Shown here: one piece after another, positions 17,704 to 27,273 of the stretch
How the letters are laid out: each line of letters starts with the position of its first letter
How positions within the stretch are numbered: the stretch's first letter is position 1
From: Yinghuangia soli
GTDB lineage: Bacteria; Actinomycetota; Actinomycetes; Streptomycetales; Streptomycetaceae
Assembly (NCBI RefSeq): GCF_021502675.1
Contig: NZ_JAKFHA010000006.1
Span: forward strand, 94,722-158,721
DNA: 64,000 nucleotides
Direction: 5' to 3'
The notes under the pieces: model-generated
Databases searched by the model: none
Told to the model about the DNA's origin: nothing
What the model saw: only the letters and a program-made list of their open reading frames with translations
Program-made: the position numbers and the translations under genes

Positions 17704-19284
17704 TCAGAAGTCGTCCGGGTAGGGCGCCGCGAGAGCCGCGGCGGCCGGTGCGGACGGTGCGGAGGCGTAGCCCGGCAGCAGCTCGGTGAGCAGCATGCGT
17801 ACCGCCTCGTCGTCGTTGCCCGCCGCCGCACCGTACAGATCCGGCAGGCGGACCACCGCGCCGAGCGAATCCACCGGCGGCACCGTCGCGTACACGCGCG
17901 GATGCTCGGTCGGCAGGCGTTCCTCGACTTCGGAGAACAGCGCCTCGTGCAGTTTCTCGCCGGGCCGCAGGCCGGTGAAGCGGATCTCGACCTGCGGTTG
18001 GTTCACCTGCTCGACGAACTTGTGCACCAGGTCCACGATGCGCACCGGGTCGCCCATGTCGAGCACGAAGATCTCGCCGCCCTGGGCCATCCGGCCGGCC
18101 TCCAGGACCAGGCCGACCGCTTCCTCGATGGTCATGAAGAAGCGGGTGACCTCGGGGTGCGTGACGGTGACCGGGCCGCCGCCGCGCACCTGTTCGGCCA
18201 GCACGGTGAGCAGCGATCCGCGGCTGCCCAGCACGTTGCCGAACCGCACCCCGGCGAAGACGCCCGGGGCCTGCGTGTTGGCCTGCACGATGAGTTCGGC
18301 CAGCCGCTTGGTGGCGCCGAGCACCGAGACCGGGTCGGCAGCCTTGTCGGTGGAGATGAGGATGAACCGCTCCACCCCGATGTCCAGCGCGGCCCGCACC
18401 AGGTTCTCGGTGCCGAGCACGTTGGACTTCACCGCCTCGCACGGGTGCCGCTCCAGCAGCGGCAGGTGCTTGTGCGCGGCGGCGTGGAACACGACCTCGG
18501 GCTTGAGGTCGCGGAAGATCTGCTCGATGCGCGGCCGGTCGCGGATGTCCGCGATGACGAGCGTGTCGTCGTCCAGCAGCGCCTCGCCCCACACGTCCAA
18601 CTGCAGCCGGTGCAGGTTCGACTCGTCGTGGTCCAGCATGTACATCTTGCTGGGCCCGAACCCGTACACCTGGCGGCACAGCTCGCTGCCGATCGAGCCG
18701 CCCGCGCCGGTGACCAGCACGCGGCGGCCGGCGATGACCTCGCGGACCGACGCCGAGACGACGTGCAGCTCCTGACGGCCGATCAGCCGGTTGACGTCGA
18801 GCGTGCGCATGTCGCTGCCCACCACGTCGCGGCGCAGCGCGACGAGGAAGGACGGCAGGTAGCGCACGCTGGCGCCGACCGCGGACGCGTCGGCCGCGAC
18901 GGTGCGGAAATCCTCGGGTGCCAGCCCGGGGATCGCCAGCACGACGACCTCGACTCCGTGTTCCAGGCTGACCCCGACCAGTTCGCCGAGCCTGCCGAGT
19001 ACCGGGAGGGTCTCCGGCAGACCCGGCTCCTCCCATGGCAGGCCGGCCACCCGGACCTGCTTCTTGTCCGGATCGTCGTCCAGGAAACCCACCGGGCACA
19101 ACCCGAACTCGGGTGTGCGCAGCAGGTCGCGCGCGAGCGCGCTGCCTGCCGACCCGGCCCCCACGACCAAGGTCCGCAAACCCGCCCGCAGCGTGTCCGC
19201 CGACGTGGCATTCAACCCCATCAAGCCCCCCAAAGTCAGGGGCATCGTCACCGTCGGCGGATCGCTCCCGGTCACGTGCGGCAT
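17704..19284 (-). CDS. CapD/FlaA1-type nucleotide-sugar dehydratase, soluble
   Basis: This 526-residue protein resembles polysaccharide-biosynthesis nucleoside-diphosphate-sugar 4,6-dehydratases (CapD/WbpM/FlaA1). The first Rossmann domain carries LVVGAGSAGSALARDLL. The second carries VLVTGAGGSIGSELCRQ, DHDESNLHRLQ, HAAAHKHLPLLE, LISTDKAADPVSVLGATKR (the SDK in place of SYK, with the catalytic lysine nearby) and GLRPGEKLHEALF. The four N-terminal TM helices of full-length CapD are absent, so it should be cytosolic. It would make a 4-keto-6-deoxy amino-sugar precursor for the island's glycan. The start is uncertain: ATG or GTG codons lie within the first 25 codons, and another in-frame ATG (MGLNATSADT) has a G-rich ribosome site. 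Confidence 0.85.
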   Translation of the reverse strand: MPHVTGSDPPTVTMPLTLGGLMGLNATSADTLRAGLRTLVVGAGSAGSALARDLLRTPEFGLCPVGFLDDDPDKKQVRVAGLPWEEPGLPETLPVLGRLGELVGVSLEHGVEVVVLAIPGLAPEDFRTVAADASAVGASVRYLPSFLVALRRDVVGSDMRTLDVNRLIGRQELHVVSASVREVIAGRRVLVTGAGGSIGSELCRQVYGFGPSKMYMLDHDESNLHRLQLDVWGEALLDDDTLVIADIRDRPRIEQIFRDLKPEVVFHAAAHKHLPLLERHPCEAVKSNVLGTENLVRAALDIGVERFILISTDKAADPVSVLGATKRLAELIVQANTQAPGVFAGVRFGNVLGSRGSLLTVLAEQVRGGGPVTVTHPEVTRFFMTIEEAVGLVLEAGRMAQGGEIFVLDMGDPVRIVDLVHKFVEQVNQPQVEIRFTGLRPGEKLHEALFSEVEERLPTEHPRVYATVPPVDSLGAVVRLPDLYGAAAGNDDEAVRMLLTELLPGYASAPSAPAAAALAAPYPDDF

Positions 19285-19522
19285 CGACGCTGCCGGACCC
19301 GCGGGCGAAAATCCCCATCCGCACCCACCGGCCCCAGGCGTCGCCCCGCGACTGCCCCTCCCGCCCCCACAACCCCGGCAGGCGCGGGAACGCCCACCGG
19401 TACCGCCGTTCAGACTACGGGTGTCATGCGGCGGGCGTTGGGCTTTGGTCCTATTTTTTCGGGGGGTACGGGATTACCCGGGGGATTGCTCCCGGACCGG
19501 GACCGTTCGCCGTGCGACCGGG

Positions 19523-21304
19523 CTACTCGCCGACCTCTTCGGCCAGCTCCAGCCAGCGCATCTCCAGGTCGTCGCGCTCCGCACCGACGGCCCGCAGCTC
19601 GGCGTCCAGCCCGGCCACCTTCTCGAAGTCGGTGGCGTGCTCGGCCATGCCGGCGTGCAGCTTCGCCTCGCGCTCGCCGAGCTTGGCCAACTGGCGTTCG
19701 ATCTTCGTCAGTTCCTTCTTGGCAGCCCGGGTGTCGCCGGTCTTCTGCCGGACCGACGCGGCCGGTGCGGCGGCCTCCACGGCCGCGCGGCGCCGCTCCA
19801 GGTACTCCTCGACCCCGTTGGGCAGCATGCGCAGCGTGCGGTCGCCGAGCAGCGCCCAGGTCGTGTCGGTGGTGCGTTCGACGAAGTAGCGGTCGTGGCT
19901 CACCACGACGAGCGAACCCGGCCAGCCGTCGAGGAGGTCCTCGAGCTGGGTGAGCGTCTCGATGTCGAGGTCGTTGGTGGGCTCGTCCAGGAACAGCACG
20001 TTGGGCTCGTCCATGAGCAGGCGCAGCAGCTGCAGGCGGCGGCGCTCGCCGCCGGACAGGTCGCCGACCGGCGTCCACTGCTTCTCGCCGGTGAACCCGA
20101 ACTGCTCGCACAGCTGGCCCGCGGTCAGTTCGCGGCCCTTGCCCAGGTCGACGCGCTCGCGCACGCGCTGCACGGCCTCCAGCACGCGCCACGTCGGGTC
20201 GAGTTCGGCGACCTCCTGCGACAGGTACGCCAGCCGCACGGTCTTGCCGACCACCACGACGCCGGCCGCCGGGGACTTCTCCTCGAACGCGGCGGCCGCC
20301 ATGGTGCGCATCAGGGAGGTCTTGCCCGCGCCGTTCACGCCGACCAGGCCGATCCGGTCGCCCGGGCCGAGGTTCCAGGTCAGGTGCTCCAGAAGGGTCT
20401 TCGGACCGGCCTGGACGGTGACGTCCTTCAGCTCGAAGACGGTCTTGCCGAGCCGGGCGTTCGCGAACTTCATCAGCTCGCTGCGGTCGCGCGGCGGCGG
20501 CTCGTCGGCGATCAGCTCGTTGGCCGCGTCGATGCGGAACTTCGGCTTCGAGGTGCGGGCCGGGGCGCCGCGGCGCAGCCAGGCCAGCTCCTTGCGGATC
20601 AGGTTCTGCCGCTTGGTCTCCTCGGTCGCGGCGATCCGCTCGCGCTCGGCGCGGGCCAGGACGTACGCCGAGTAGCCGCCCTCGTAGTCGTGCACGCGGC
20701 CGGCCTGGACGTCCCAGGTGCGGGTGCAGACCTCGTCCAGGAACCAGCGGTCGTGGGTGACCACGATGAGTGCCGAGCGGCGCGCCTTGAGGTGCCCGGC
20801 GAGCCACGAAATGCCCTCGATGTCGAGGTGGTTGGTGGGCTCGTCCAGGATGATCAGGTCGTGCTCGCCGATCAGCAGCTTGGCCAGCGCGATGCGGCGG
20901 CGCTCACCGCCGGACAGCGGGCCGATGACGGTGTCCATGCCCTGCGGGAAGCCCGGCATCGACAGGCCGCCGAACAGCCCGGTCAGGACGTCGCGGATGC
21001 GCGCGTCGCCGGCCCAGTCGTGGTCGGGGCGGTCGCCGACGATCTCGTGCCGCACGGTGGCGGCCGGGTCGAGGTCGTCGGTCTGGCTCAGGAAACCCAG
21101 GCTCAGCCCGGTCATGTGGGTGACGCGCCCGGAGTCCGCGGACTCCCGCTGCGCCATCACCTTGATCAGCGTGGTCTTGCCGTCGCCGTTGCGGCCCACG
21201 ACGCCGATGCGGTCCCCCTCGCCGACGCCGAGGGACACGGCGTCGAGCAGCGTACGCATGACGTACGCCTTGCTGACGGATTCGAGGTTGACCAGGTTCG
21301 CCAC
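19523..21304 (-). CDS. ABC-F family ATPase (Uup/EttA-like)
   Basis: This 593-residue soluble protein has two ABC ATPase domains and no membrane segments, as in ABC-F translation factors. Walker A motifs are GRNGDGKTT (about residue 38) and GVNGAGKTS. The signature LSGGERRR and LDEPTNHLDIE / LDEPTNDLDIE occur in both halves. A charged linker of about 60-80 residues lies between the domains, and a C-terminal coiled coil (AAKKELTKIERQLAKLGERE) is like Uup. It probably acts on the ribosome, or gives antibiotic protection; sequence alone does not choose. GTG at 21304 follows AAGAAGG. It is 47 bases downstream of ispE and probably in the same operon. Confidence 0.9.
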   Translation of the reverse strand: MANLVNLESVSKAYVMRTLLDAVSLGVGEGDRIGVVGRNGDGKTTLIKVMAQRESADSGRVTHMTGLSLGFLSQTDDLDPAATVRHEIVGDRPDHDWAGDARIRDVLTGLFGGLSMPGFPQGMDTVIGPLSGGERRRIALAKLLIGEHDLIILDEPTNHLDIEGISWLAGHLKARRSALIVVTHDRWFLDEVCTRTWDVQAGRVHDYEGGYSAYVLARAERERIAATEETKRQNLIRKELAWLRRGAPARTSKPKFRIDAANELIADEPPPRDRSELMKFANARLGKTVFELKDVTVQAGPKTLLEHLTWNLGPGDRIGLVGVNGAGKTSLMRTMAAAAFEEKSPAAGVVVVGKTVRLAYLSQEVAELDPTWRVLEAVQRVRERVDLGKGRELTAGQLCEQFGFTGEKQWTPVGDLSGGERRRLQLLRLLMDEPNVLFLDEPTNDLDIETLTQLEDLLDGWPGSLVVVSHDRYFVERTTDTTWALLGDRTLRMLPNGVEEYLERRRAAVEAAAPAASVRQKTGDTRAAKKELTKIERQLAKLGEREAKLHAGMAEHATDFEKVAGLDAELRAVGAERDDLEMRWLELAEEVGE

Positions 21305-21351
21305 GGCACGACCTTCTTGAGGGCCTTCTCAGGAGCGGGGAGCACCCGATT

Positions 21352-22272
21352 CTAAGCGGGCGGCGCGACCGGTCGGATCTTCGTACCCGCGACCGGTCCG
21401 TGCGCGATGCGGGTGGTGCGGCAGGTGCCGGACTCCTCCAGGGCGCGGGCCACCAGCTTGGCCGCGTCCTCGTCGGCGGCGAGGAAGGCGCACGTGGGGC
21501 CGGAGCCGGAGACGAGGGCGCCGAGCGCGCCGGCCGCGGTGCCGGCCGCCAGGGTGTCGGCGAGGGACGGGCGCAGCGAGATCGCGGCGTCCTGCAGGTC
21601 GTTGCTCAGCGCGGCGCCGAGCGCGGGGGCGTCGCCGGCCCGCAGTGCGGCGATCAGCTCCTCGCGCGGCGCGGGCTCGGGCACCGGGACGCCGGCCTCG
21701 GCGCGCAGCCGGTCGCACTCGCCGTATACCGCGGGCGTGGACAGGCCGCCGTCGGCCAGCGCGAACACCCAGTGGAAGCGGCCCACGGACGGGACCGCGG
21801 CCAGGCGCTCGCCGCGGCCGGTGCCGATCGCGGTGCCGCCGAGGTCGCTGAACGGGACGTCGCTGCCCAGTTCCGCGCCGAGGCGGCGGAGCATCTCGCG
21901 CGGGGTGTTCCCGCGCCACAGGGTGTCGCAGGCCAGCAGCGTCGCGGCCGCGTCGGCGCTGCCGCCGGCCATGCCGCCCGCAACCGGGATGCCCTTGCGG
22001 ATGTGGATGTGCACGGCCGGGTCCTGGCCCAGCCGGTCGGCGAGGAGTTCGACCGCGCGCGCCGCCAGGTTGCTGCGGTCCAGCGGCACCTCGCCGACGC
22101 CTTCACCCTCCAGGGTGATGGTGAGCTCGTCGGCCGGCGCGACCGTCACCTCGTCGAAGAGGGATACGGCGTGGAAGACGGACACCAACTCGTGAAAGCC
22201 GTCCGGTCGTACCGCCCCCACGGCGAGCTGGAGGTTCACCTTGGCGGGCACGGAGACGGTGACTGCGGACAC
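21352..22272 (-). CDS. ispE: 4-diphosphocytidyl-2-C-methyl-D-erythritol kinase
   Basis: IspE phosphorylates CDP-methylerythritol in the MEP pathway to isoprenoids. The product is 306 residues with the GHMP-kinase pattern. The N-terminal SVPAKVNLQLAVGAVRPDGFHEL substrate segment is present, then the ATP loop PVAGGMAGGSADAAATLLAC, and GALVSGSGPTCAFLA near the C-terminus. GTG at 22272 is preferred because the protein then begins with the conserved strand; GAGGAG lies 11 bases upstream, a rather long spacing. It follows rsmA in the usual actinobacterial order rpfB-rsmA-ispE. Confidence 0.94.
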   Translation of the reverse strand: MSAVTVSVPAKVNLQLAVGAVRPDGFHELVSVFHAVSLFDEVTVAPADELTITLEGEGVGEVPLDRSNLAARAVELLADRLGQDPAVHIHIRKGIPVAGGMAGGSADAAATLLACDTLWRGNTPREMLRRLGAELGSDVPFSDLGGTAIGTGRGERLAAVPSVGRFHWVFALADGGLSTPAVYGECDRLRAEAGVPVPEPAPREELIAALRAGDAPALGAALSNDLQDAAISLRPSLADTLAAGTAAGALGALVSGSGPTCAFLAADEDAAKLVARALEESGTCRTTRIAHGPVAGTKIRPVAPPA

Positions 22273-22449
22273 GAGCGGGAGAACTCCTCGGTTTCGGCGC
22301 CGGGTTGCGACGATCGTACGGGGGGTGAGGAGGCCGTCACGCACGGGGCTCGGCGCGTGCGGTCCGGCGCGCGCCGGGCCGGCCGCGCCCCGGCGTACGC
22401 CCCGATCGGACCTGCCCGGACCTCAGCGCACCCCTCGGGGAGGACTGCC

Positions 22450-23316
22450 TCAGCCCCGCGGCCGGTTCTCCGCGATGCGCGCGAACTTGTCCACGTCCAG
22501 CGCCTCGCCGCGCGCCTTCGGGTCCACCCCGGCGGCCGTCAGGGCCTCTTCGGCCGCGGCCGGCGAGCCCGCCCAGCCGGCCAGGGCGGCGCGCAGCGTC
22601 TTGCGGCGCTGCGCGAAGGCGGCGTCCACCACCGCGAAGACCTCCTCGCGGCTCGCGGTGGTCGCGGGCGGCTCGCGGCGGACCAGCGAGACCAGGCCCG
22701 AGTCGACGTTCGGGGCGGGCCAGAAGACGTTGCGGCCGATCGCGCCGGCCCGCTTCACGTCCGCGTACCAGGCGGCCTTGACCGACGGGACGCCGTAGAC
22801 CTTGCCGCCGGGCGTCGCGGCCAGCCGGTCGGCGACCTCGGACTGCACCATCACCAGGGTGCGTTCGATGCTCGGGAAGGTCTGCAGCATGTGCAGCAGC
22901 ACCGGCACCGAGACGTTGTACGGCAGGTTCGCGACCAGCGCGGTCGGCGGCGGACCCGGCAGTTCGGCAACCGTCATCGCGTCCGCGTGCACGAGCGCGA
23001 AGCGGTCCGCCCGCTCCGGCATGCGCGCCTCGACGGTGGCCGGCAGGTGCCGGGCCAGCACGGGGTCGATCTCGACCGCGACGACGCGGTCCGCGGCCTC
23101 GAGCAGCGCCAGGGTCAGCGAGCCGAGCCCGGGGCCGATCTCCACCACGACGTCGTCCGGCCGCACTTCGGCGGTGCGCACGATGCGCCGCACGGTGTTG
23201 GCGTCGATGACGAAGTTCTGGCCGAGCTGCTTGGTGGGGCGCACACCCAGTGCCGCGGCCAGTTCGCGGATGTCCGCGGGACCGAGGAGACCGGGTCCCG
23301 CGGGACGATCACTCAC
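22450..23316 (-). CDS. rsmA: 16S rRNA dimethyladenosine transferase
   Basis: RsmA/KsgA dimethylates A1518 and A1519 in helix 45 of 16S rRNA during small-subunit assembly. The 288-residue product has [21 protein letters not shown] motif [18 protein letters not shown], and the catalytic [15 protein letters not shown] motif (N-L-P-Y). The C-terminal helical domain includes [16 protein letters not shown]. Its GTG start overlaps the stop of rpfB as GTGA, so the two are translationally coupled. Confidence 0.96.
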   Translation of the reverse strand: MSDRPAGPGLLGPADIRELAAALGVRPTKQLGQNFVIDANTVRRIVRTAEVRPDDVVVEIGPGLGSLTLALLEAADRVVAVEIDPVLARHLPATVEARMPERADRFALVHADAMTVAELPGPPPTALVANLPYNVSVPVLLHMLQTFPSIERTLVMVQSEVADRLAATPGGKVYGVPSVKAAWYADVKRAGAIGRNVFWPAPNVDSGLVSLVRREPPATTASREEVFAVVDAAFAQRRKTLRAALAGWAGSPAAAEEALTAAGVDPKARGEALDVDKFARIAENRPRG

Positions 23317-24458
23317 GAGTACAGCTTACGGCCGCAAATGGGCCACGGGCTCGCGCCCCGCTTCACGAACAGCAGCTTCGCGCGGTACGTCTGCTCGTCC
23401 GCGGGCGCGGTGCTGGCCACGCCGGTGCCGCCCATCGACTGCCACGTGCGCGCATCGAACTGGTAGAGGCCGTGGTACGTCCCGGACGGGTCCACCGCGG
23501 TCGCCCGGCCGCCCGCCTCGCACTGCGCGAGTGCGCCCCAGTTGAGGCCGTCGGCGCCCTCCACCGAGGTGGGCAGCGGCTTGGTGCCGACCTTGACCTG
23601 CTGGGTGACCGGCGCCTTGACGATCTCCTCGGACACCTTGCGGGGGTCCTGCTTCACGCCGTCGACGGTCTCGTACGCCCAGGTGACCTTCCGGATGCCG
23701 GCCACGCCCTTGGTGGTGACCGACTCGGTGCCCTTGAAGGCGGTCGGGTCGTCGGTCTTCACCGTCTCGAACGGGATCCTCTCGTCCTTGACCAGGGTCG
23801 TCCCGGTCACGCGCAGCACCGACACCGTCATGCCCTCGGTGGGGTAGACGTCGGCGGGCGCGCTTATCCGGTCCTGCGGCCCTATGGCGATGTTCGCCTG
23901 CTGGAGCGCCTCGCCGAGGGTGGCGACGTTGGTGCGCAGCGGCACCTGCTTGCCGTCCACCAGGAAGGTGATGCCGCGTTCGGTGCGGACCGCGAGGTCC
24001 AGGCCCTGGCGGCCGATCGGCTGGCTGCGCGAGGCGGACAGGAACGCGCCGTCGGTACGCACGCCGAGCTGGTCCATCGCCTCGGACACCGAGCGGGCGG
24101 TCACCCACACCTGCTGCTCCCGGCCGTCCAGGGTCAGCGTGAGCAGGCGCCCGTAGCGGACCGCGATGCGGTCGCCGTCGTCCAGCTTGGTGTTCTTGCC
24201 GGGCGCCACGATGTCGTGCTCGCCGACCTTGATCTGCTGCCGGGACAGCACCTGCGAGACGCTGGACGCGAAGGTGTGGACGGTGCGTTCCTCGCCGTCT
24301 ATCACCAGCGTGACCGTCTTGTCGTAGCGCATGAACGCCGTGGTCCCGCCCACCAGGACGGCCACCACCAGGAGTTGGGGCACCAGCGTGCGCACGGAGA
24401 ACACGCGTCGCCGCGGCGCTCTGCCGCGCCTGCGGCCCCGCTCGGCGGAACGGCTCAA
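23313..24458 (-). CDS. rpfB: Resuscitation-promoting factor, RpfB type
   Basis: This 381-residue exported muralytic protein helps remodel peptidoglycan during spore or dormant-cell outgrowth. A basic N-terminus and one hydrophobic segment ([19 protein letters not shown]) act as membrane anchor or signal. Three DUF348 ubiquitin-like repeats follow ([44 protein letters not shown]), then a G5 domain. The C-terminal Rpf lysozyme-like domain has [12 protein letters not shown] with the catalytic Glu, and [14 protein letters not shown]. The start is taken as TTG at 24458, with GAGGAG exactly 6 bases upstream; the frame is open to 24533. A TACAGT -10 lies at 24570-24575. Confidence 0.94.
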   Translation of the reverse strand: MSRSAERGRRRGRAPRRRVFSVRTLVPQLLVVAVLVGGTTAFMRYDKTVTLVIDGEERTVHTFASSVSQVLSRQQIKVGEHDIVAPGKNTKLDDGDRIAVRYGRLLTLTLDGREQQVWVTARSVSEAMDQLGVRTDGAFLSASRSQPIGRQGLDLAVRTERGITFLVDGKQVPLRTNVATLGEALQQANIAIGPQDRISAPADVYPTEGMTVSVLRVTGTTLVKDERIPFETVKTDDPTAFKGTESVTTKGVAGIRKVTWAYETVDGVKQDPRKVSEEIVKAPVTQQVKVGTKPLPTSVEGADGLNWGALAQCEAGGRATAVDPSGTYHGLYQFDARTWQSMGGTGVASTAPADEQTYRAKLLFVKRGASPWPICGRKLYS

Positions 24459-24569
24459 GGGTGGCTCCTCAAGGACGGCTCCTGTCACACCGGGCTTGCT
24501 CCGGGCCTGGTCCGGGCCTGGCGGCCCTCCCAAGCCCTCCTAAACCCTCGCCAGTCGACCGAGCATGGG

Positions 24570-24575
24570 ACTGTA
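24570..24575 (-). promoter_or_regulatory. Candidate -10 of the rpfB promoter
   Basis: On minus TACAGT fits the TANNNT consensus and would give an untranslated leader of about 105 bases for rpfB. No good -35 is seen at 16-18 bases. The 198-base gap to tatD otherwise shows short GC repeats only, and I see no riboswitch fold. Confidence 0.35.
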
Positions 24576-24656
24576 ACAGGTTGCCCGAAGCCAACCGAGT
24601 GGCCGCCCACCCCGCACGGGTGACATCGCGGTGGCGCCCGCCGCGCCGGGCGGCGG

Positions 24657-25553
24657 TCAGGAGGTGCCGAACACGCGTTCCGCGTTGGCCGCGAGCGCGG
24701 TGCAGAGCTCGTCCTCGCCGACGCCCTTCACTTCCGCCATCGCGCGGACCGTCACCGGGATGAGGTACGGCGCGTTGGGCCGGCCGCGGTGCGGCACGGG
24801 GGTGAGGAAGGGGGCGTCGGTCTCGACGAGCAGCAGGTCCAGCGGGGCCACCGCCACCGCATCGCGCAGCTGCTGCGCGCTCGGGTAGGTCATGTTGCCC
24901 GCGAAGGACATCACGTAGCCGCGCTCGGCGCAGGTCTTGGCCATCTCGGCGTCGCCGGAGAAGCAGTGGAAGACGACCGTGTCCGGGGCGCCTTCCTCGA
25001 GCAGGATGCGCAGGACGTCGTCGTGCGCCTCCCGGTCGTGGATGACCAGGGCCTTGCCGTGCCGCTTGGCGATCGCGATGTGCCGGCGGAACGACTCCTG
25101 CTGCACTTCGGTGCCCTCGGGCCCGGTACGGAAGTAGTCCAGGCCGGTCTCGCCGACGCCGCGTACCTGCGGCAGCGCGGCGAGCGCGTCGATCTCGGCA
25201 AGTGCGGCGTCCAGCGCGGCCATGCCGCCGGGTTCGCGGCGCTGCCCGGACCAGCCGTCCGGGTCGCCCAGCACCAGGCGCGGGGCCTCGTTGGGGTGCA
25301 GGGCGACGGTGGCGTGCACGCGCGGGTTGTCGGCGGCGGCCTCGGCGGCCCACCGGGACGAGGGGACGTCGATGCCGATCTGCACGAGCGTCGAGACGCC
25401 GACCGCGGCGGCCGCGGCCAGCGCCTCGCCCACGTCGCCCTCCTGCAGGTCCAGGTGCGTGTGCGCATCCCAGACCGGCACCCGCAGCGACGGCGGAGCC
25501 GGGGGCGGAGTGGTGTCCTTCGGCCCGCCGTCGCGGCGCGTGCGCTTAGCCAT
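24657..25553 (-). CDS. tatD: TatD family metal-dependent deoxyribonuclease
   Basis: This 298-residue TIM-barrel hydrolase of the TatD family is a 3'-5' nuclease implicated in DNA quality control. Metal-binding motifs are DAHTHLDL near residue 30, GVGETGLDYF, VIHDREAHDD, FHCFSGD and LLLVETDAPFLTP. A basic leader of about 22 residues precedes the barrel. It starts 3 bases past the metG stop codon, and with metG upstream and rpfB downstream it forms the standard actinobacterial metG-tatD-rpfB string. Confidence 0.93.
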   Translation of the reverse strand: MAKRTRRDGGPKDTTPPPAPPSLRVPVWDAHTHLDLQEGDVGEALAAAAAVGVSTLVQIGIDVPSSRWAAEAAADNPRVHATVALHPNEAPRLVLGDPDGWSGQRREPGGMAALDAALAEIDALAALPQVRGVGETGLDYFRTGPEGTEVQQESFRRHIAIAKRHGKALVIHDREAHDDVLRILLEEGAPDTVVFHCFSGDAEMAKTCAERGYVMSFAGNMTYPSAQQLRDAVAVAPLDLLLVETDAPFLTPVPHRGRPNAPYLIPVTVRAMAEVKGVGEDELCTALAANAERVFGTS

Positions 25554-25556
25554 GTG

Positions 25557-27194
25557 TCAGCTTTCCTTCTTCTCTTCCAGGCGCGGGAAGAGGATCTCGC
25601 CCTTGGTGACGGTCGCGCCCGCGGGCAACTGCCCCCACGTGCCGGCGTCCTGGACGCGCTGCGCGGCCAGGGCACCCAGGTGCGCCTCGGCGCCGAGCGA
25701 CGCCCACAGCTTCTCCGCGGTGGCCGGCATGAACGCGTTGAACAGGACCGCGAGGGCGCGCAGCGAATCGGCCGCGGTGTACAGGATGGTCGCGAGGCGG
25801 GCCTGGCCCTCCGCGCTCTCGTCCTTGGCGACCTTCCACGGCTCCTGCTCGGTGAGGTAGCCGTTGACCAGCTTCACGTAGCCGAAGATGTCCTCCAGGC
25901 CGCCCTGGAAGTCCAGCTGCTCGATCTTCGCATCGGCCGACTTGACCGCCTCGGCGAGTGCGGTGTGCAGCACGGTCTCGGCATCGCCCGCGGCGGAGTC
26001 GGCCGGCAGCGTGCCGCCGAAGTACTTGCCGACCATGGCCGCGACGCGCGAGGCCAGGTTGCCGAAGTCGTTGGCCAGCTCCGACGTGTAGCGCGCGGTG
26101 AAGTCCTCCCACGAGAACGACCCGTCCTGGCCGAACGGGATCGCCCGCATGAAGTAGTAGCGGTACGCGTCGACGCCGAAGTGGTCGGTGAGCTGCTGCG
26201 GCGAGATGCCGGTCAGCTTCGACTTGCTCATCTTCTCGCCGCCGACCAGCAGCCAGCCGTGCGCGAACACCTTGCCGGGCAGCGGCAGGCCCGCGGCCAT
26301 CAGCATCGCGGGCCAGATGACCGCGTGGAAGCGCAGGATGTCCTTGCCCACGAGGTGCACGTCGGCGGGGAAGGTCGCATCGAACTTCGCCTGGTCGGCG
26401 CCGTAGCCGACCGCGGTGGCGTAGTTGAGCAGCGCGTCGACCCACACGTACAGCACGTGCGCCTCGTCCCAGGGCAGCTTGATGCCCCAGTCGAAGGTCG
26501 AGCGCGAGATGGAGAGGTCCTGCAGGCCCTGCTGGACGAACTTCAGCACCTCGTTGCGCGCCGAGGCCGGCTGCACGAAGTCCGGGTTGGCCTCGTAGAA
26601 CGCCAGCAGGCGCTCGGTGTACGCGGACATCCGGAAGAAGTAGTTGTCCTCGGACAGCATCTCCACGGGGCGGCCGTGGATCGGGCAGAGCTTCTCGCCC
26701 TCGTACTCGCCGGTGCCGTCGATCAGGTCGCCGGGGAGCTTGAACTCCTCGCAGCCGACGCAGTACGGGCCCTCGTAGGAGCCCTTGTAGATCTCGCCCT
26801 TGTCGTACAGGTCCTGCACGAACTCTTGGACGCGGTGGGTGTGCCGGTCCTCGGTCGTGCGGATGAAGTCGTCGTTGGCGATCTCGAGGTGCTGCCACAG
26901 CGGCTTCCACGCCGACTCGACGAGGCGGTCGGCCCATTCCTGCGGGGTGACCCCGTTGGCCTGGGCCGTGCGCATGACCTTCTGGCCGTGCTCGTCGGTA
27001 CCGGTCAGGTACCACACCTTCTCGCCGCGCTGGCGGTGCCAGCGGGTGAGTACGTCGCCTGCCACGGTCGTGTAGGCGTGGCCGAGGTGCGGGGCGTCGT
27101 TCACGTAATAGATGGGGGTCGAGACGTAGTACGCCTTGCCCTCGCCGTGTCCGCCCGGGGTCGTGGAGAGATCAGTGGATCCAGTGGCCGCCAT
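25557..27194 (-). CDS. metG: Methionyl-tRNA synthetase
   Basis: MetG charges tRNA-Met and initiator tRNA with methionine. The 545-residue class I synthetase has the HIGH-type motif PHLGHAYT, the adenylate-binding KMSKS in GGEKMSKSKL, and a zinc knuckle region (YCVGCEEF and CPIHG). It ends after the anticodon-binding helical domain, without the C-terminal EMAP-like tRNA-binding domain found in some MetRS. About 20 extra N-terminal residues precede the first strand (KAYYVSTPIYYVNDA). Confidence 0.97.
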   Translation of the reverse strand: MAATGSTDLSTTPGGHGEGKAYYVSTPIYYVNDAPHLGHAYTTVAGDVLTRWHRQRGEKVWYLTGTDEHGQKVMRTAQANGVTPQEWADRLVESAWKPLWQHLEIANDDFIRTTEDRHTHRVQEFVQDLYDKGEIYKGSYEGPYCVGCEEFKLPGDLIDGTGEYEGEKLCPIHGRPVEMLSEDNYFFRMSAYTERLLAFYEANPDFVQPASARNEVLKFVQQGLQDLSISRSTFDWGIKLPWDEAHVLYVWVDALLNYATAVGYGADQAKFDATFPADVHLVGKDILRFHAVIWPAMLMAAGLPLPGKVFAHGWLLVGGEKMSKSKLTGISPQQLTDHFGVDAYRYYFMRAIPFGQDGSFSWEDFTARYTSELANDFGNLASRVAAMVGKYFGGTLPADSAAGDAETVLHTALAEAVKSADAKIEQLDFQGGLEDIFGYVKLVNGYLTEQEPWKVAKDESAEGQARLATILYTAADSLRALAVLFNAFMPATAEKLWASLGAEAHLGALAAQRVQDAGTWGQLPAGATVTKGEILFPRLEEKKES

Positions 27195-27273
27195 GCCGGA
27201 AATCCTACGGCCCGCCCGGGGTGGGTCGCCCCCGAGTATCGGCCCGGGCGGGCGCAGGGGCCGGCAGCCGAGG

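Noticed and set aside
24459-24656. A c-di-AMP (ydaO-type) riboswitch before rpfB
   Set aside because: The leader is short and I could not find the conserved ydaO core. Such riboswitches are known before rpfA-type genes in Streptomyces, not shown here.
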